Positions 22,356 to 29,066 of a stretch of 29,066 nt of DNA are shown one piece after another (within the stretch, counting starts at the first letter, position 1; each line of letters starts with the position of its first letter). The stretch covers positions 1 through 29,066 of the forward strand of contig CAKUZF010000033.1 in the NCBI GenBank assembly GCA_934718155.1, given 5' to 3'. Under the pieces are notes generated by a model that did not search any database, was not told the origin of the DNA, and was given only the letters and a program-made list of their open reading frames with translations. The stretch comes from an uncultured Parabacteroides sp. Its GTDB lineage: Bacteria > Bacteroidota > Bacteroidia > Bacteroidales > Tannerellaceae. The translations under genes and the position numbers were made by a program.

Positions 22356-25300
22356 TCAAACTTCCTTCTTAATATGGAACGCCGCCGTATAGAACAGCGG
22401 GAAGAGAATCAGGGTGATGATCGTACCCATAGCCAGTCCGCCCATGATGCAGATCGCCATGGAGCCATACATCGGGTCGCCCAAGAGGGGCACCATGCCG
22501 ATGATGGTGGTGAGCGACGCCATCAGCACGGGACGCACACGCGAAACCGTAGCCTCGACCACCGCCACATAGGGGGCCTTATGCTCCTCGTCCTGCAAGC
22601 GGCCAATCTCGTCCATCAGCACGATGGCGTTCTTCACCATCATACCGATCAAGCCCATCATGCCGATAATCGCCATGAAGGTGAAGGGCTGGCCAAAGCC
22701 CAGCAACGAGGGCGTGATGCCACAGAACACGAAGGGGAAGCAGACCAGGATGAGCAACACCTTCTTCCAGTTGTTGAAGAGCAACAAGAGGATCAGCAGG
22801 ATGATGAAGAAGGTGAGCGGCAAGAAGCCCAGCAGGTTGCCGTTCGACTCGCTCTGGGTCTCGCCCTCGCCAGCCCACGTCAGCGTGTAGCCCGTAGGAA
22901 GCGGAATCTGCTCGATCTCCCCCTGGATGGAGGCCATCACCTTGGCGGGGGTAGCCTCGTCGAGGTATGGATTCGGGTCGCACTCGGCCTCGATGGCACG
23001 CTGGCCATTCACGCGCAGCACGACGCCCTCGTCCCACGACAGGTGGACATCGTTGGTGACATTGCCCAGCGGCACGCTCTTATAGATGTCGTCTTGAATC
23101 TGCTCGGCTCCCTTGGCGCCTCGCATAACGGCCTGGATATCCTCGTTGGTGATGTGCAGATTCATCGAGCTCCACACCGGGATCTCGCGCAGGTCTTCGA
23201 TCTTGCTGCCATCGGCGTTGCGCACCATCAGGTTGATACGCACCATTTGGTCTTGGTCGTTGATCACGCCGCAGGTCATGCCGTCGGTAGCCGCCAGCAG
23301 GGCATTGCCAATGTCGCTCCGCTCGATGCCCGAACGGAGGGCGTCGCGGCGCACATAGTCGGCCACTAAGGTCTTGCCCTTCGGCTTCCAGTTGTTCTGC
23401 ACCGAATAGGGATCGACATAGGGGCAACGGCGCATCACCTCCTCGGCCTGCTGGGCCAAGCCGCGCAACACGGCGGGATCGGGACCCGAGAAGCGGGCCT
23501 CGACCGTGTGGGTGGTCGTGATGGAGAAGTTGTATTTACGAATGCGGATGTAGGCATCCGGATAGCGGGTGCGCAGCGTGTCGCGGACGGCCGGGATCTG
23601 CTCCACCACCGTCTGATAGTCTTTGCAATCGACCATCAGCTCGCCATAGCAGTCGCCTCCCGAAGTCATCGGGCGCACCAGGCAATAGTGGGCAGGCGCG
23701 CTGCCCATGCTGGCCGCCACCCGCTCGATCTTGGGGTTCTGCTTCAGCCAGTCGCTCATTTCGAGCAGGTCGTGGCGCACCCGGTCGGGACTGGACTGCG
23801 CCGGCAGGTAATACTCCACCATGAACTGGCTATAGTCGAAATCGGGGAAGAAGAGGTTCTTCACCTTGCCCATGCCATAGAACGAGAGGATCAGCAGGCA
23901 GAAGGCCAGCGAGATGGTGGTCTTCTTATAGCCAATCAGGAACGAGATGCTGTTGCGCACGAAGCGATGGACGGGCGAGTTCATCACCTGCCCCTCCTGC
24001 CCCGCGGGCTTCGGCTGCTCCTTCGGGAGCCACTGCTTGGCGCACATCGGCACCTGCACCAGGGCCAACACCCAGCTGGAGAGGAGGCTGACGCAAAGCA
24101 CCAGGAAGAGGTCGCCCGCATACTCGCCCGTTGAGCCCGGCGAGAGATAGATGCCTAAGAAGGTGGAGGCGGCGATGACCGTCGCGCCCAGCAAGGGCAG
24201 CGCCGTGTTGCGGCCGATGCGATAGAGATAGACATCGGGGCCGAAGCCTCGCTTCTTGTCGATCAAGATGCCATCCATGATCACGATGGCATTATCGACC
24301 AGCATACCCATGGCGATGATGAAGGCGCCCAACGAGATGCGCTGCAGCGTCGTGCCCAGCGTGAGCAAGATCGGGAAAGAGACGGCGATGGTCAGCACGA
24401 GGCCGAAGCCAATGATCACGCCGCTGCGGAAGCCCATCGTGAAGATCAAGGCAATGATGACAATCAGCACCGACTCCACCAGGTTGACCATGAAGGAGCT
24501 GATGGCCGCCGACACCTTGTCGGGCTGGAAGAAGATCTTCTCGGTCTGCATGCCCGCCGGGACACGCTGAAGGGTCTCCGCCAGACGGGCGTCGACCAGC
24601 TTGCCCACATCGGGCACGATCGCATCCGACTGCATCGCCAGGCAAATGGCTATGGCCGGCTTGCCATCCACGAAGAAGCCGTAGGTCTGCGGCTCGAGGT
24701 AGGCACGTTCGACGGTGGCAATGTCGCCGATGCGCAACTGCTTTCCATCGAAGGTGCTGAACATCAAGTCTTCGATGTCTTTCTCATTCTCGATCGCCTC
24801 GTTCACACGCAGCTGCAGCTTGTCGCCATCCGTCTCGTAGGCGCCGGCGCTGACCGTCTTGCCCGCGTTCTGAAGGGCCATCATGATCTGCGTGGGGATC
24901 ACGCCGTTGCGGGCGATGCGCTCTTTCGAGAGGATGATGTTGATCACCTCGTCGCGGTTGCCCACCAGGTTGACACGCTTCACGCCCTTCACCGTAAGCA
25001 GGTCGCGGCGGATCATCTTGGCGTATTTATACAGCTCGGGATAGGTATAGCCATCGCCCGTGAAGGCGTAGAAGATGCCATACACATCCATCATATCGTC
25101 GATCACCACCGGCGTGTAGCAGCCTTGCGGCAACTTGGAAGCCACGTCGTTGGCCTTACGGCGCAGCAGGTCGAAGTGTTGCTCCACCTCGGCATTGGGC
25201 ACCGACATCTGAAACTCGACCGTAAACTTAGCCTGTCCGTCGTGGCACTCGGTCGTGATCTTACGCACGTCGGGCAGGGTGCGCAGCGCATCCTCCACCA

Positions 25301-25496
25301 CCTGGGCCACCTTCAGCTCCACCTCGTGGGCGGAGGCGCCGGGATAGACCGCCACCACCATGGCCTGCTTCACGGCCACGGCGGGATCTTCCAACTTCGG
25401 CATCCGCGAGAAAGCAAAGATTCCCGCCAGCAGGATGCCGATCATCAACGACCAGAAAAGCGTGGGCCGCTTGATAAAAAACTCGGTTATCTTCAT
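22356..25496 (-). CDS. RND efflux pump, HAE/COG0841 family
   Basis: 1046 residues, the normal length of the family. The N-terminus FFIKRPTLFWSLMIGILLAG is the first membrane helix. Two homologous halves each have a periplasmic porter region and a block of membrane helices. The proton-relay helices are recognisable: GMLVDNAIVIMDG with Asp401 and Asn402 (where AcrB has Asp407-Asp408), and MVKNAIVLMDEI with Lys955 (AcrB Lys940). The second acidic residue is thus Asn, a pattern I recall from a subgroup that includes TriC. Substrates (drugs, detergents, bile salts, biocides) cannot be told from the sequence. Its ATG overlaps the stop of the adaptor gene by 1 nt (TGATG), so translation is coupled. 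Confidence 0.95.
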   Translation of the reverse strand: MKITEFFIKRPTLFWSLMIGILLAGIFAFSRMPKLEDPAVAVKQAMVVAVYPGASAHEVELKVAQVVEDALRTLPDVRKITTECHDGQAKFTVEFQMSVPNAEVEQHFDLLRRKANDVASKLPQGCYTPVVIDDMMDVYGIFYAFTGDGYTYPELYKYAKMIRRDLLTVKGVKRVNLVGNRDEVINIILSKERIARNGVIPTQIMMALQNAGKTVSAGAYETDGDKLQLRVNEAIENEKDIEDLMFSTFDGKQLRIGDIATVERAYLEPQTYGFFVDGKPAIAICLAMQSDAIVPDVGKLVDARLAETLQRVPAGMQTEKIFFQPDKVSAAISSFMVNLVESVLIVIIALIFTMGFRSGVIIGFGLVLTIAVSFPILLTLGTTLQRISLGAFIIAMGMLVDNAIVIMDGILIDKKRGFGPDVYLYRIGRNTALPLLGATVIAASTFLGIYLSPGSTGEYAGDLFLVLCVSLLSSWVLALVQVPMCAKQWLPKEQPKPAGQEGQVMNSPVHRFVRNSISFLIGYKKTTISLAFCLLILSFYGMGKVKNLFFPDFDYSQFMVEYYLPAQSSPDRVRHDLLEMSDWLKQNPKIERVAASMGSAPAHYCLVRPMTSGGDCYGELMVDCKDYQTVVEQIPAVRDTLRTRYPDAYIRIRKYNFSITTTHTVEARFSGPDPAVLRGLAQQAEEVMRRCPYVDPYSVQNNWKPKGKTLVADYVRRDALRSGIERSDIGNALLAATDGMTCGVINDQDQMVRINLMVRNADGSKIEDLREIPVWSSMNLHITNEDIQAVMRGAKGAEQIQDDIYKSVPLGNVTNDVHLSWDEGVVLRVNGQRAIEAECDPNPYLDEATPAKVMASIQGEIEQIPLPTGYTLTWAGEGETQSESNGNLLGFLPLTFFIILLILLLLFNNWKKVLLILVCFPFVFCGITPSLLGFGQPFTFMAIIGMMGLIGMMVKNAIVLMDEIGRLQDEEHKAPYVAVVEATVSRVRPVLMASLTTIIGMVPLLGDPMYGSMAICIMGGLAMGTIITLILFPLFYTAAFHIKKEV

Positions 25497-26554
25497 CAGA
25501 GCAATCCTCCTATATTGGTCTTCGTCTGCTCTTCAACCACACGCACCTTCTCGTTGTCTTGCAAGGCGTTCACGCCCGCACGAACCACCCGCTCAGCGCC
25601 TGTCAGCCCGGCCGAGATGATGGCGTTGCCCTTCTCGTCGAGCCCCACCACGTCGACGGCCGTCTTGTGAACCAGCGAGTCGCTGCCCAACACCCAGACG
25701 TAGCTCTGCTCGTCGGCCTGGAAGATGGCGTGGGGAGTGAGCGTCACCTCGCCCTGGTTGTCAGCGCCCGCCACGCGGAGGCAGACCTCGATGTTCTGGC
25801 CCGCGGTCAGCTGCCTATCGCCCTCCTTCTCGAACGTCAGGCGCATCTTATAAAGCTGTATGCCGTCGGCCTTGGGGGCGATGCTGATCAGCCTCATGGG
25901 GATCTCCTTGCCCGGCTCGAACGGCGAGCGGCAAACGATCTGCTTGATGCGATCTTTCACCATATACAGATTAGCGGGAAGGTTGACACTCACCTCCATG
26001 CGGTGCACATCCAGCAGGTTGATCACCGGGGAGCCGGAGTTCACCATCTCGGCCGGCTCGAAGTTCACGCTCTGCACATAGCCGCTCACGGGGGCCTTCA
26101 GCTGCGTATAGTCGAGCTTGTTGCGATAGGTCTGCAACTGCACGCCCACCTGCTTCAGTCCGGCCACCGCCTTGGTATAGTCGTTATCCGAAAGGCTGTT
26201 GCCTTGATGCAGCTTCTCCAGTCGCTTCATCTCGTCGGCCAACTGATCGAACTGAATCTGCAACTGGTCTACCGCCAACTGATAATCCACATCGTCCAAC
26301 GTGGCGATCAGCTGCCCTTGACGGACATAGTCGCCCTCTTTCACCAAAATACGCTTGATCTGCCCCGGCGTCTTGAAGCCCAGGCTAATCTCATGGGCCT
26401 CTTCAACAATACCTGAAAAGGACTTCTCGCTCTCTAAGCCCCTTTGCACGGGTTGCGTAAGCACCACACTGTGTGTGAACGCAGGCTGCTGTTTCTCGGC
26501 GCAACCACTCAGCAAACAGAGTGCCGCCGCCGACATCGTCAATAATTCTTTCAT
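25496..26554 (-). CDS. RND periplasmic adaptor (membrane-fusion) lipoprotein
   Basis: 352 residues. The signal peptide has lipobox LLSGC (Cys18), so it is lipid-anchored. Features of adaptors follow in order: a first half-motif SLGFKTPGQIKRILVKEGDYVRQG (about 57-80, split barrel/lipoyl), an alpha-hairpin (about 90-145; LAVDQLQIQFDQLADEMKRL and the return helix), the second half-motif QLKAPVSGYVQSVNFEPAEMV, then beta-barrel and membrane-proximal strands. It bridges the RND pump and the TolC-like duct. It is the first gene of the operon and is divergent from an AraC-type regulator, with a palindrome between them. No clear Shine-Dalgarno; the leader is A/T-rich. Confidence 0.94.
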   Translation of the reverse strand: MKELLTMSAAALCLLSGCAEKQQPAFTHSVVLTQPVQRGLESEKSFSGIVEEAHEISLGFKTPGQIKRILVKEGDYVRQGQLIATLDDVDYQLAVDQLQIQFDQLADEMKRLEKLHQGNSLSDNDYTKAVAGLKQVGVQLQTYRNKLDYTQLKAPVSGYVQSVNFEPAEMVNSGSPVINLLDVHRMEVSVNLPANLYMVKDRIKQIVCRSPFEPGKEIPMRLISIAPKADGIQLYKMRLTFEKEGDRQLTAGQNIEVCLRVAGADNQGEVTLTPHAIFQADEQSYVWVLGSDSLVHKTAVDVVGLDEKGNAIISAGLTGAERVVRAGVNALQDNEKVRVVEEQTKTNIGGLL

Positions 26555-26615
26555 GCTCTTTTCAAAAAAACGCTTTAGTTATCCGGATGCAAAGGACTTG
26601 ATTTTTCACCGAACA

Positions 26616-26653
26616 GGCCTATTCGTATAGGCCACAAAAATGTTCTATAGGCC
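26616..26653. promoter_or_regulatory. Candidate operator between the efflux operon and the AraC-type gene
   Basis: GGCCTAT-TCGT-ATAGGCC (26616-26633) is a perfect 7-bp inverted repeat. A third half-site TATAGGCC lies at 26646-26653, in the same orientation as the right arm. It sits just upstream of a TCCTTTG word (minus strand, near 26589-26595) that could be the -7 element of the efflux promoter. An AraC-type dimer could bind here. Confidence 0.5.
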
Positions 26654-26705
26654 GCATTGAGCGAATTACACTGCCCAAACAGGACTTGAATTCCGATCTA
26701 AATCG

Positions 26706-26713
26706 TAATTTTG
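26706..26713 (+). promoter_or_regulatory. Bacteroidetes-type -7 box for the AraC-type gene
   Basis: TAATTTTG fits TAnnTTTG, 21 nt before the ATG at 26735. CTTG at 26685-26688 is an imperfect upstream element with 17-nt spacing. Confidence 0.5.
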
Positions 26714-26734
26714 CCACCAAAACGATTAATCCTC

Positions 26735-27637
26735 ATGCAAGATCATTCCATATTTAAAAGCCTGGATCTGGCCATGCTGCCGGCCACCAAGAACTCGCTC
26801 ACCCTGGACGAGGAGTTTCTGTTGCTCGACAACCTGAACGATCCCGAGGAGGCGGGCAACGCCGACGATAACGTGGGCTATCCCTTCAAGACCAACTTCA
26901 CCATGGTGCTCTTCTGCGTGGCGGGATCGATGCACTTCAGGTTGAACCTAAAGGAGTTTGAGCTGAAGCCCTACGAGGCGATGATCATCCCCCAAGGCTC
27001 CATAGGCGAATGCGTGACCTACAGCCCCGACTTCCGGCTGGCCTTGGTGGCCTGCTCGAACACGAGCTATTTCGCCGAGATGAATGCCAACTCGTCGGTG
27101 GAGTTCAGAAAGTATTTGCTGAAAAACGGATTGATGCGCTTCACGCCCGAGGAGATGGACGAGACGTTGCAGCTCTACCAGCTGATGCGCAAGAAACTGG
27201 CCGATCCACACTATGCCTACAAGCGGGAGGCCCTGAGGGGCTACATGCAGGTGCTGGCCGCCAACGGGGCGCAATGGATGGCCAACCGAAACAGGGAGCA
27301 GGCCGCCCCCATCGAAAGCCGACAAGAGCAACTGTTCGACCAATTTCTCGCCCTGGTGGAAGCCCATTTCCAGACGGAGCGCGAGCTGGCCTTCTATGCC
27401 GACAAGCTCTGCATCACGCCGAAATACCTCTCGCAGGTGATCCGCAAGGCGAGCGGACGCTATGCGAGCGACTGGATCAAAGACTTTGTGATACTCGAAG
27501 CCAAGGCGTTGCTGAAGAGCAAGAAATACACGGTGCAGCAGGTGAGCGACCGGCTCAACTTCACCAACGCCTCCTTCTTCGGGAAGTTTTTCAAAGCGGC
27601 GGTAGGCTGCTCCCCCCGCCGCTACAGCATTGAATAG
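26735..27637 (+). CDS. AraC-family transcriptional regulator
   Basis: 300 residues from the ATG at 26735. A TTG at 26711 would overlap the promoter box and is unlikely. The N-terminal half is cupin-like (FTMVLFCVAGSMHFRL about 55-70; LKPYEAMIIPQGS 77-89), as in AraC-type ligand-sensing domains. The C-terminal DNA-binding domain has a first helix-turn-helix at about 217-238 (ELAFYADKLCITPKYLSQVI), and a second at about 266-288 (TVQQVSDRLNFTNASFFGKF) followed by the conserved GCSPRRY at 291-297. It is divergent from the MFP-RND-OMF operon and shares the palindromic intergenic region, so it very likely controls the pump and perhaps itself. Its stop is 4 nt from that of the converging thioredoxin-like gene. 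Confidence 0.93.
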   Translation: MQDHSIFKSLDLAMLPATKNSLTLDEEFLLLDNLNDPEEAGNADDNVGYPFKTNFTMVLFCVAGSMHFRLNLKEFELKPYEAMIIPQGSIGECVTYSPDFRLALVACSNTSYFAEMNANSSVEFRKYLLKNGLMRFTPEEMDETLQLYQLMRKKLADPHYAYKREALRGYMQVLAANGAQWMANRNREQAAPIESRQEQLFDQFLALVEAHFQTERELAFYADKLCITPKYLSQVIRKASGRYASDWIKDFVILEAKALLKSKKYTVQQVSDRLNFTNASFFGKFFKAAVGCSPRRYSIE

Positions 27638-27641
27638 GGAC

Positions 27642-28622
27642 TTATTTTATCGCCTGCTTCAAGGCCTCGTGCAACGCCTCGCCGCGGAGGTCCTTGCCGA
27701 TGATCACCCCCTCGGGATCGAGCAGCAGGTTGGAGGGAATGGCACGCACCCCGTAGAGGGCGGGAATCTCAGAGTCCCAATACTTCAGGTCGGAAAGGTG
27801 CGTCCAGGTCAGGTTGTCGTCGGCGATGCCCTTCAGCCATTTCGCCTTGTCCTTATCCAGCGAGATGCCGATCACCGTGAAGTTCTTATCCTTATAGGCC
27901 TGGAAAGCCTTCACCACGTTGGGGTTCTCGCGGCGGCAAGGCGGACACCAAGAGGCCCAGAAGTCGAGCAGCACATACTTGCCACGGAAGTCGGAGAGCT
28001 TCACGGGCGTGCCCTCGGTGTCGGGCAAGGTGAACTCGGGTGCGACCTGGCCAATCTGCACATGCTCCAACTGCTTGATGATGCCATCCAAGTCTTTCAC
28101 GTAGGGCGAGTTGGCCAGCGAGGGCGAAAGCTTCGCACGGGTGGCCTTCAGGTCGTCTAACGAGAGCTTATAGGTGAAGAAGCGATACAGATAGAAGGCT
28201 GCCGCGGGATTGTCGGGATGGTTGGCCACCAAGCTATCGATATTGAAATCCTTCGCCGACACCTTGTCCACATTCGCCTGATAAAGGTCGTTGACGGGCG
28301 AGCCTTGCACACTCAGCCCCTCGCCCTCGGCCAAGAACTTCACCTGCATCGGCGCGTTCTCCACAAAGAGCTGCACGGAGCCCTTGTCGGTGGCCAAGGC
28401 ATAGAGCAACGGCTGCTCCACCTCGCCCTTGAACTCAAACTTACCGTCCTTCACGTCGGCGGTATCTACGTCGAAGTACATCTTATTGCGAAACACCTTC
28501 AGATAAACCTTACCCTCGGGCATGTCGCTCACCTCGCCCTTAATCACATAGCCCTTCGGGGCCTCCTGGCATCCCACCGCAAGCAGGCAGCCAGCCAACA
28601 TCGCTAAGCCAAACTTTTTCAT
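27642..28622 (-). CDS. TlpA-like thiol-disulfide oxidoreductase lipoprotein (DUF4369 + redoxin)
   Basis: 326 residues. The signal peptide has lipobox AVGC (Cys18). Residues about 24-115 form a beta-rich DUF4369-like domain (YVIKGEVSDMPEGKVYLKVF...DGKFEFKG, here abbreviated). A helical connector follows to about 185. Residues about 190-326 are an AhpC-TSA/thioredoxin-like domain opening with GQVAPEFTLPDTEG and with the active site WCPPC (Cys226, Cys229), plus the cis-Pro region AIPSNLLLD. Such proteins reduce or exchange disulfides in the periplasm and are common in Bacteroidales. Redox partner and client are unknown. It is transcribed alone from a -7 box 55 nt upstream and converges on the AraC-type gene without a visible terminator between them. 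Confidence 0.93.
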   Translation of the reverse strand: MKKFGLAMLAGCLLAVGCQEAPKGYVIKGEVSDMPEGKVYLKVFRNKMYFDVDTADVKDGKFEFKGEVEQPLLYALATDKGSVQLFVENAPMQVKFLAEGEGLSVQGSPVNDLYQANVDKVSAKDFNIDSLVANHPDNPAAAFYLYRFFTYKLSLDDLKATRAKLSPSLANSPYVKDLDGIIKQLEHVQIGQVAPEFTLPDTEGTPVKLSDFRGKYVLLDFWASWCPPCRRENPNVVKAFQAYKDKNFTVIGISLDKDKAKWLKGIADDNLTWTHLSDLKYWDSEIPALYGVRAIPSNLLLDPEGVIIGKDLRGEALHEALKQAIK

Positions 28623-28676
28623 TCTCTTGATCTTTATTACGTTTACACCGCGTTAATTCGCAGTCTATGAATAGCA

Positions 28677-28684
28677 CAAAGATA
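28677..28684 (-). promoter_or_regulatory. -7 box of the TlpA-like gene
   Basis: TATCTTTG on the minus strand fits TAnnTTTG, about 54 nt before the ATG at 28622. No TTTG is seen at the ideal distance upstream. Confidence 0.55.
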
Positions 28685-28755
28685 GAAAAACGGCGTTGAT
28701 ACGCACTATGCAAGCCCTCTGTTTTTAGCAAAATAACAAAAAAGACGCCGGAAAA

Positions 28756-28786
28756 TTTGGAGATTCAAAAATAATGCCTACCTTTG
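28756..28786 (+). promoter_or_regulatory. Promoter of the initiator tRNA gene
   Basis: TTTG (28756-28759), 19 nt, TACCTTTG (28779-28786): both elements and the spacing fit the Bacteroidetes sigma-ABfr consensus. The tRNA begins 31 nt downstream of the -7 box. It is the best promoter in the window. Confidence 0.85.
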
Positions 28787-28817
28787 CACTCGCAATCGAG
28801 AATGATCGCAACGACAT

Positions 28818-28889
<72 letters not shown>

Positions 28890-28895
28890 CAACAC

Positions 28896-28936
28896 AAAGG
28901 CTGTTTCTTTCGAAGAGACAGCCTTTTTCTTTTTTT
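28896..28936 (+). terminator. Intrinsic terminator of the tRNA gene
   Basis: AAAGGCTGTTTC pairs with GAGACAGCCTTT (one G-T pair) around a short loop, followed by a long T-rich run to 28936. It starts 7 nt after the tRNA. Confidence 0.88.
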
Positions 28937-29066
28937 CATGCGCTCGCTCCCCTCCTCGCCATCCAGCAGACCGCGCACAGAATGCAGTTTTTTTGGCTCA
29001 GTCGAAATTTAGTGGGGATAGGCATAAATACGGGCAAGACGGTATAAGAAAAATTTTTCATCCACA
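28937..29066. other. Window end without a recognised gene
   Basis: 130 bases after the tRNA terminator. I see no convincing reading frame, RNA or repeat here. It becomes AT-rich near the edge, as expected of an intergenic region. Confidence 0.4.

Noticed and set aside
27638..27641. Shared bidirectional terminator between the AraC-type and TlpA-like genes
   Set aside because: Only 4 nt separate the two stop codons, and no stem-loop with a T run is visible around them.
29054..29066. DnaA-box-like word (TCATCCACA) at the window edge
   Set aside because: It has a mismatch to TTATCCACA and is a single site at the end of the sequence with no cluster or dnaA/dnaN neighbours.

Overview
The window looks like chromosomal DNA of a member of the Bacteroidales. 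The evidence is a dense set of fimbrillin-type (FimA/Mfa1-like, type V pilus) lipoproteins, a DUF4369-thioredoxin lipoprotein, and promoter boxes of the Bacteroidetes form (TTTG, about 19 nt, TAnnTTTG). Overall base composition is fairly GC-rich (sampled 60-base lines mostly 50-70 % GC), higher than typical Bacteroides. I cannot name the genus. No insertion sequence, phage gene or CRISPR array was seen.

Region 1 (1-18054, minus strand) is one long head-to-tail series of nine lipoprotein genes that reads as a single operon running from about 18.1 kb towards position 1 and leaving the window. In transcription order it holds: a single-domain fimbrillin-like protein (16801-18054); three proteins that each carry two fimbrillin-like domains in tandem (14283-16745, 12031-14202, 10006-11997); a shorter single-domain protein (8772-10004); three large proteins with a fimbrillin-like N-terminal part followed by GLUG/beta-helix-like repeats (5644-8769, 3246-5624, 602-3217); and a partial fimbrillin-like gene (1-581). 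All nine have a lipoprotein signal peptide and a Thr-Lys or Thr-Arg pair 29-37 residues after the lipid cysteine, the place where FimA/Mfa1 precursors are proteolytically matured. I infer a multi-subunit surface pilus with proximal shaft-type and distal adhesin/tip-type subunits. The mature part of the second gene is strikingly AT-rich while its leader is not, which suggests cassette replacement.

Region 2 (18055-18405) is a divergent control region. It has a promoter on each side, four tandem 22-bp repeats and a 10-bp palindrome.

Region 3 (18406-20977, plus strand) is a compact four-gene cluster: an unrecognised soluble protein, a GtrA-like membrane protein, a GtrB/DPM1-like glycosyltransferase and a small lipoprotein. 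It ends in a clear terminator. The GtrA/GT pair points to transfer of a polyprenyl-linked sugar at the envelope.

Region 4 (21034-27637) is a tripartite RND efflux system (adaptor, pump, outer-membrane factor; minus strand) with a divergent AraC-type regulator and a palindromic candidate operator between them. Region 5 holds a TlpA-like thiol-disulfide oxidoreductase lipoprotein (27642-28622, minus) and an initiator tRNA-fMet (28818-28889, plus) with a textbook Bacteroidetes promoter and a terminator.
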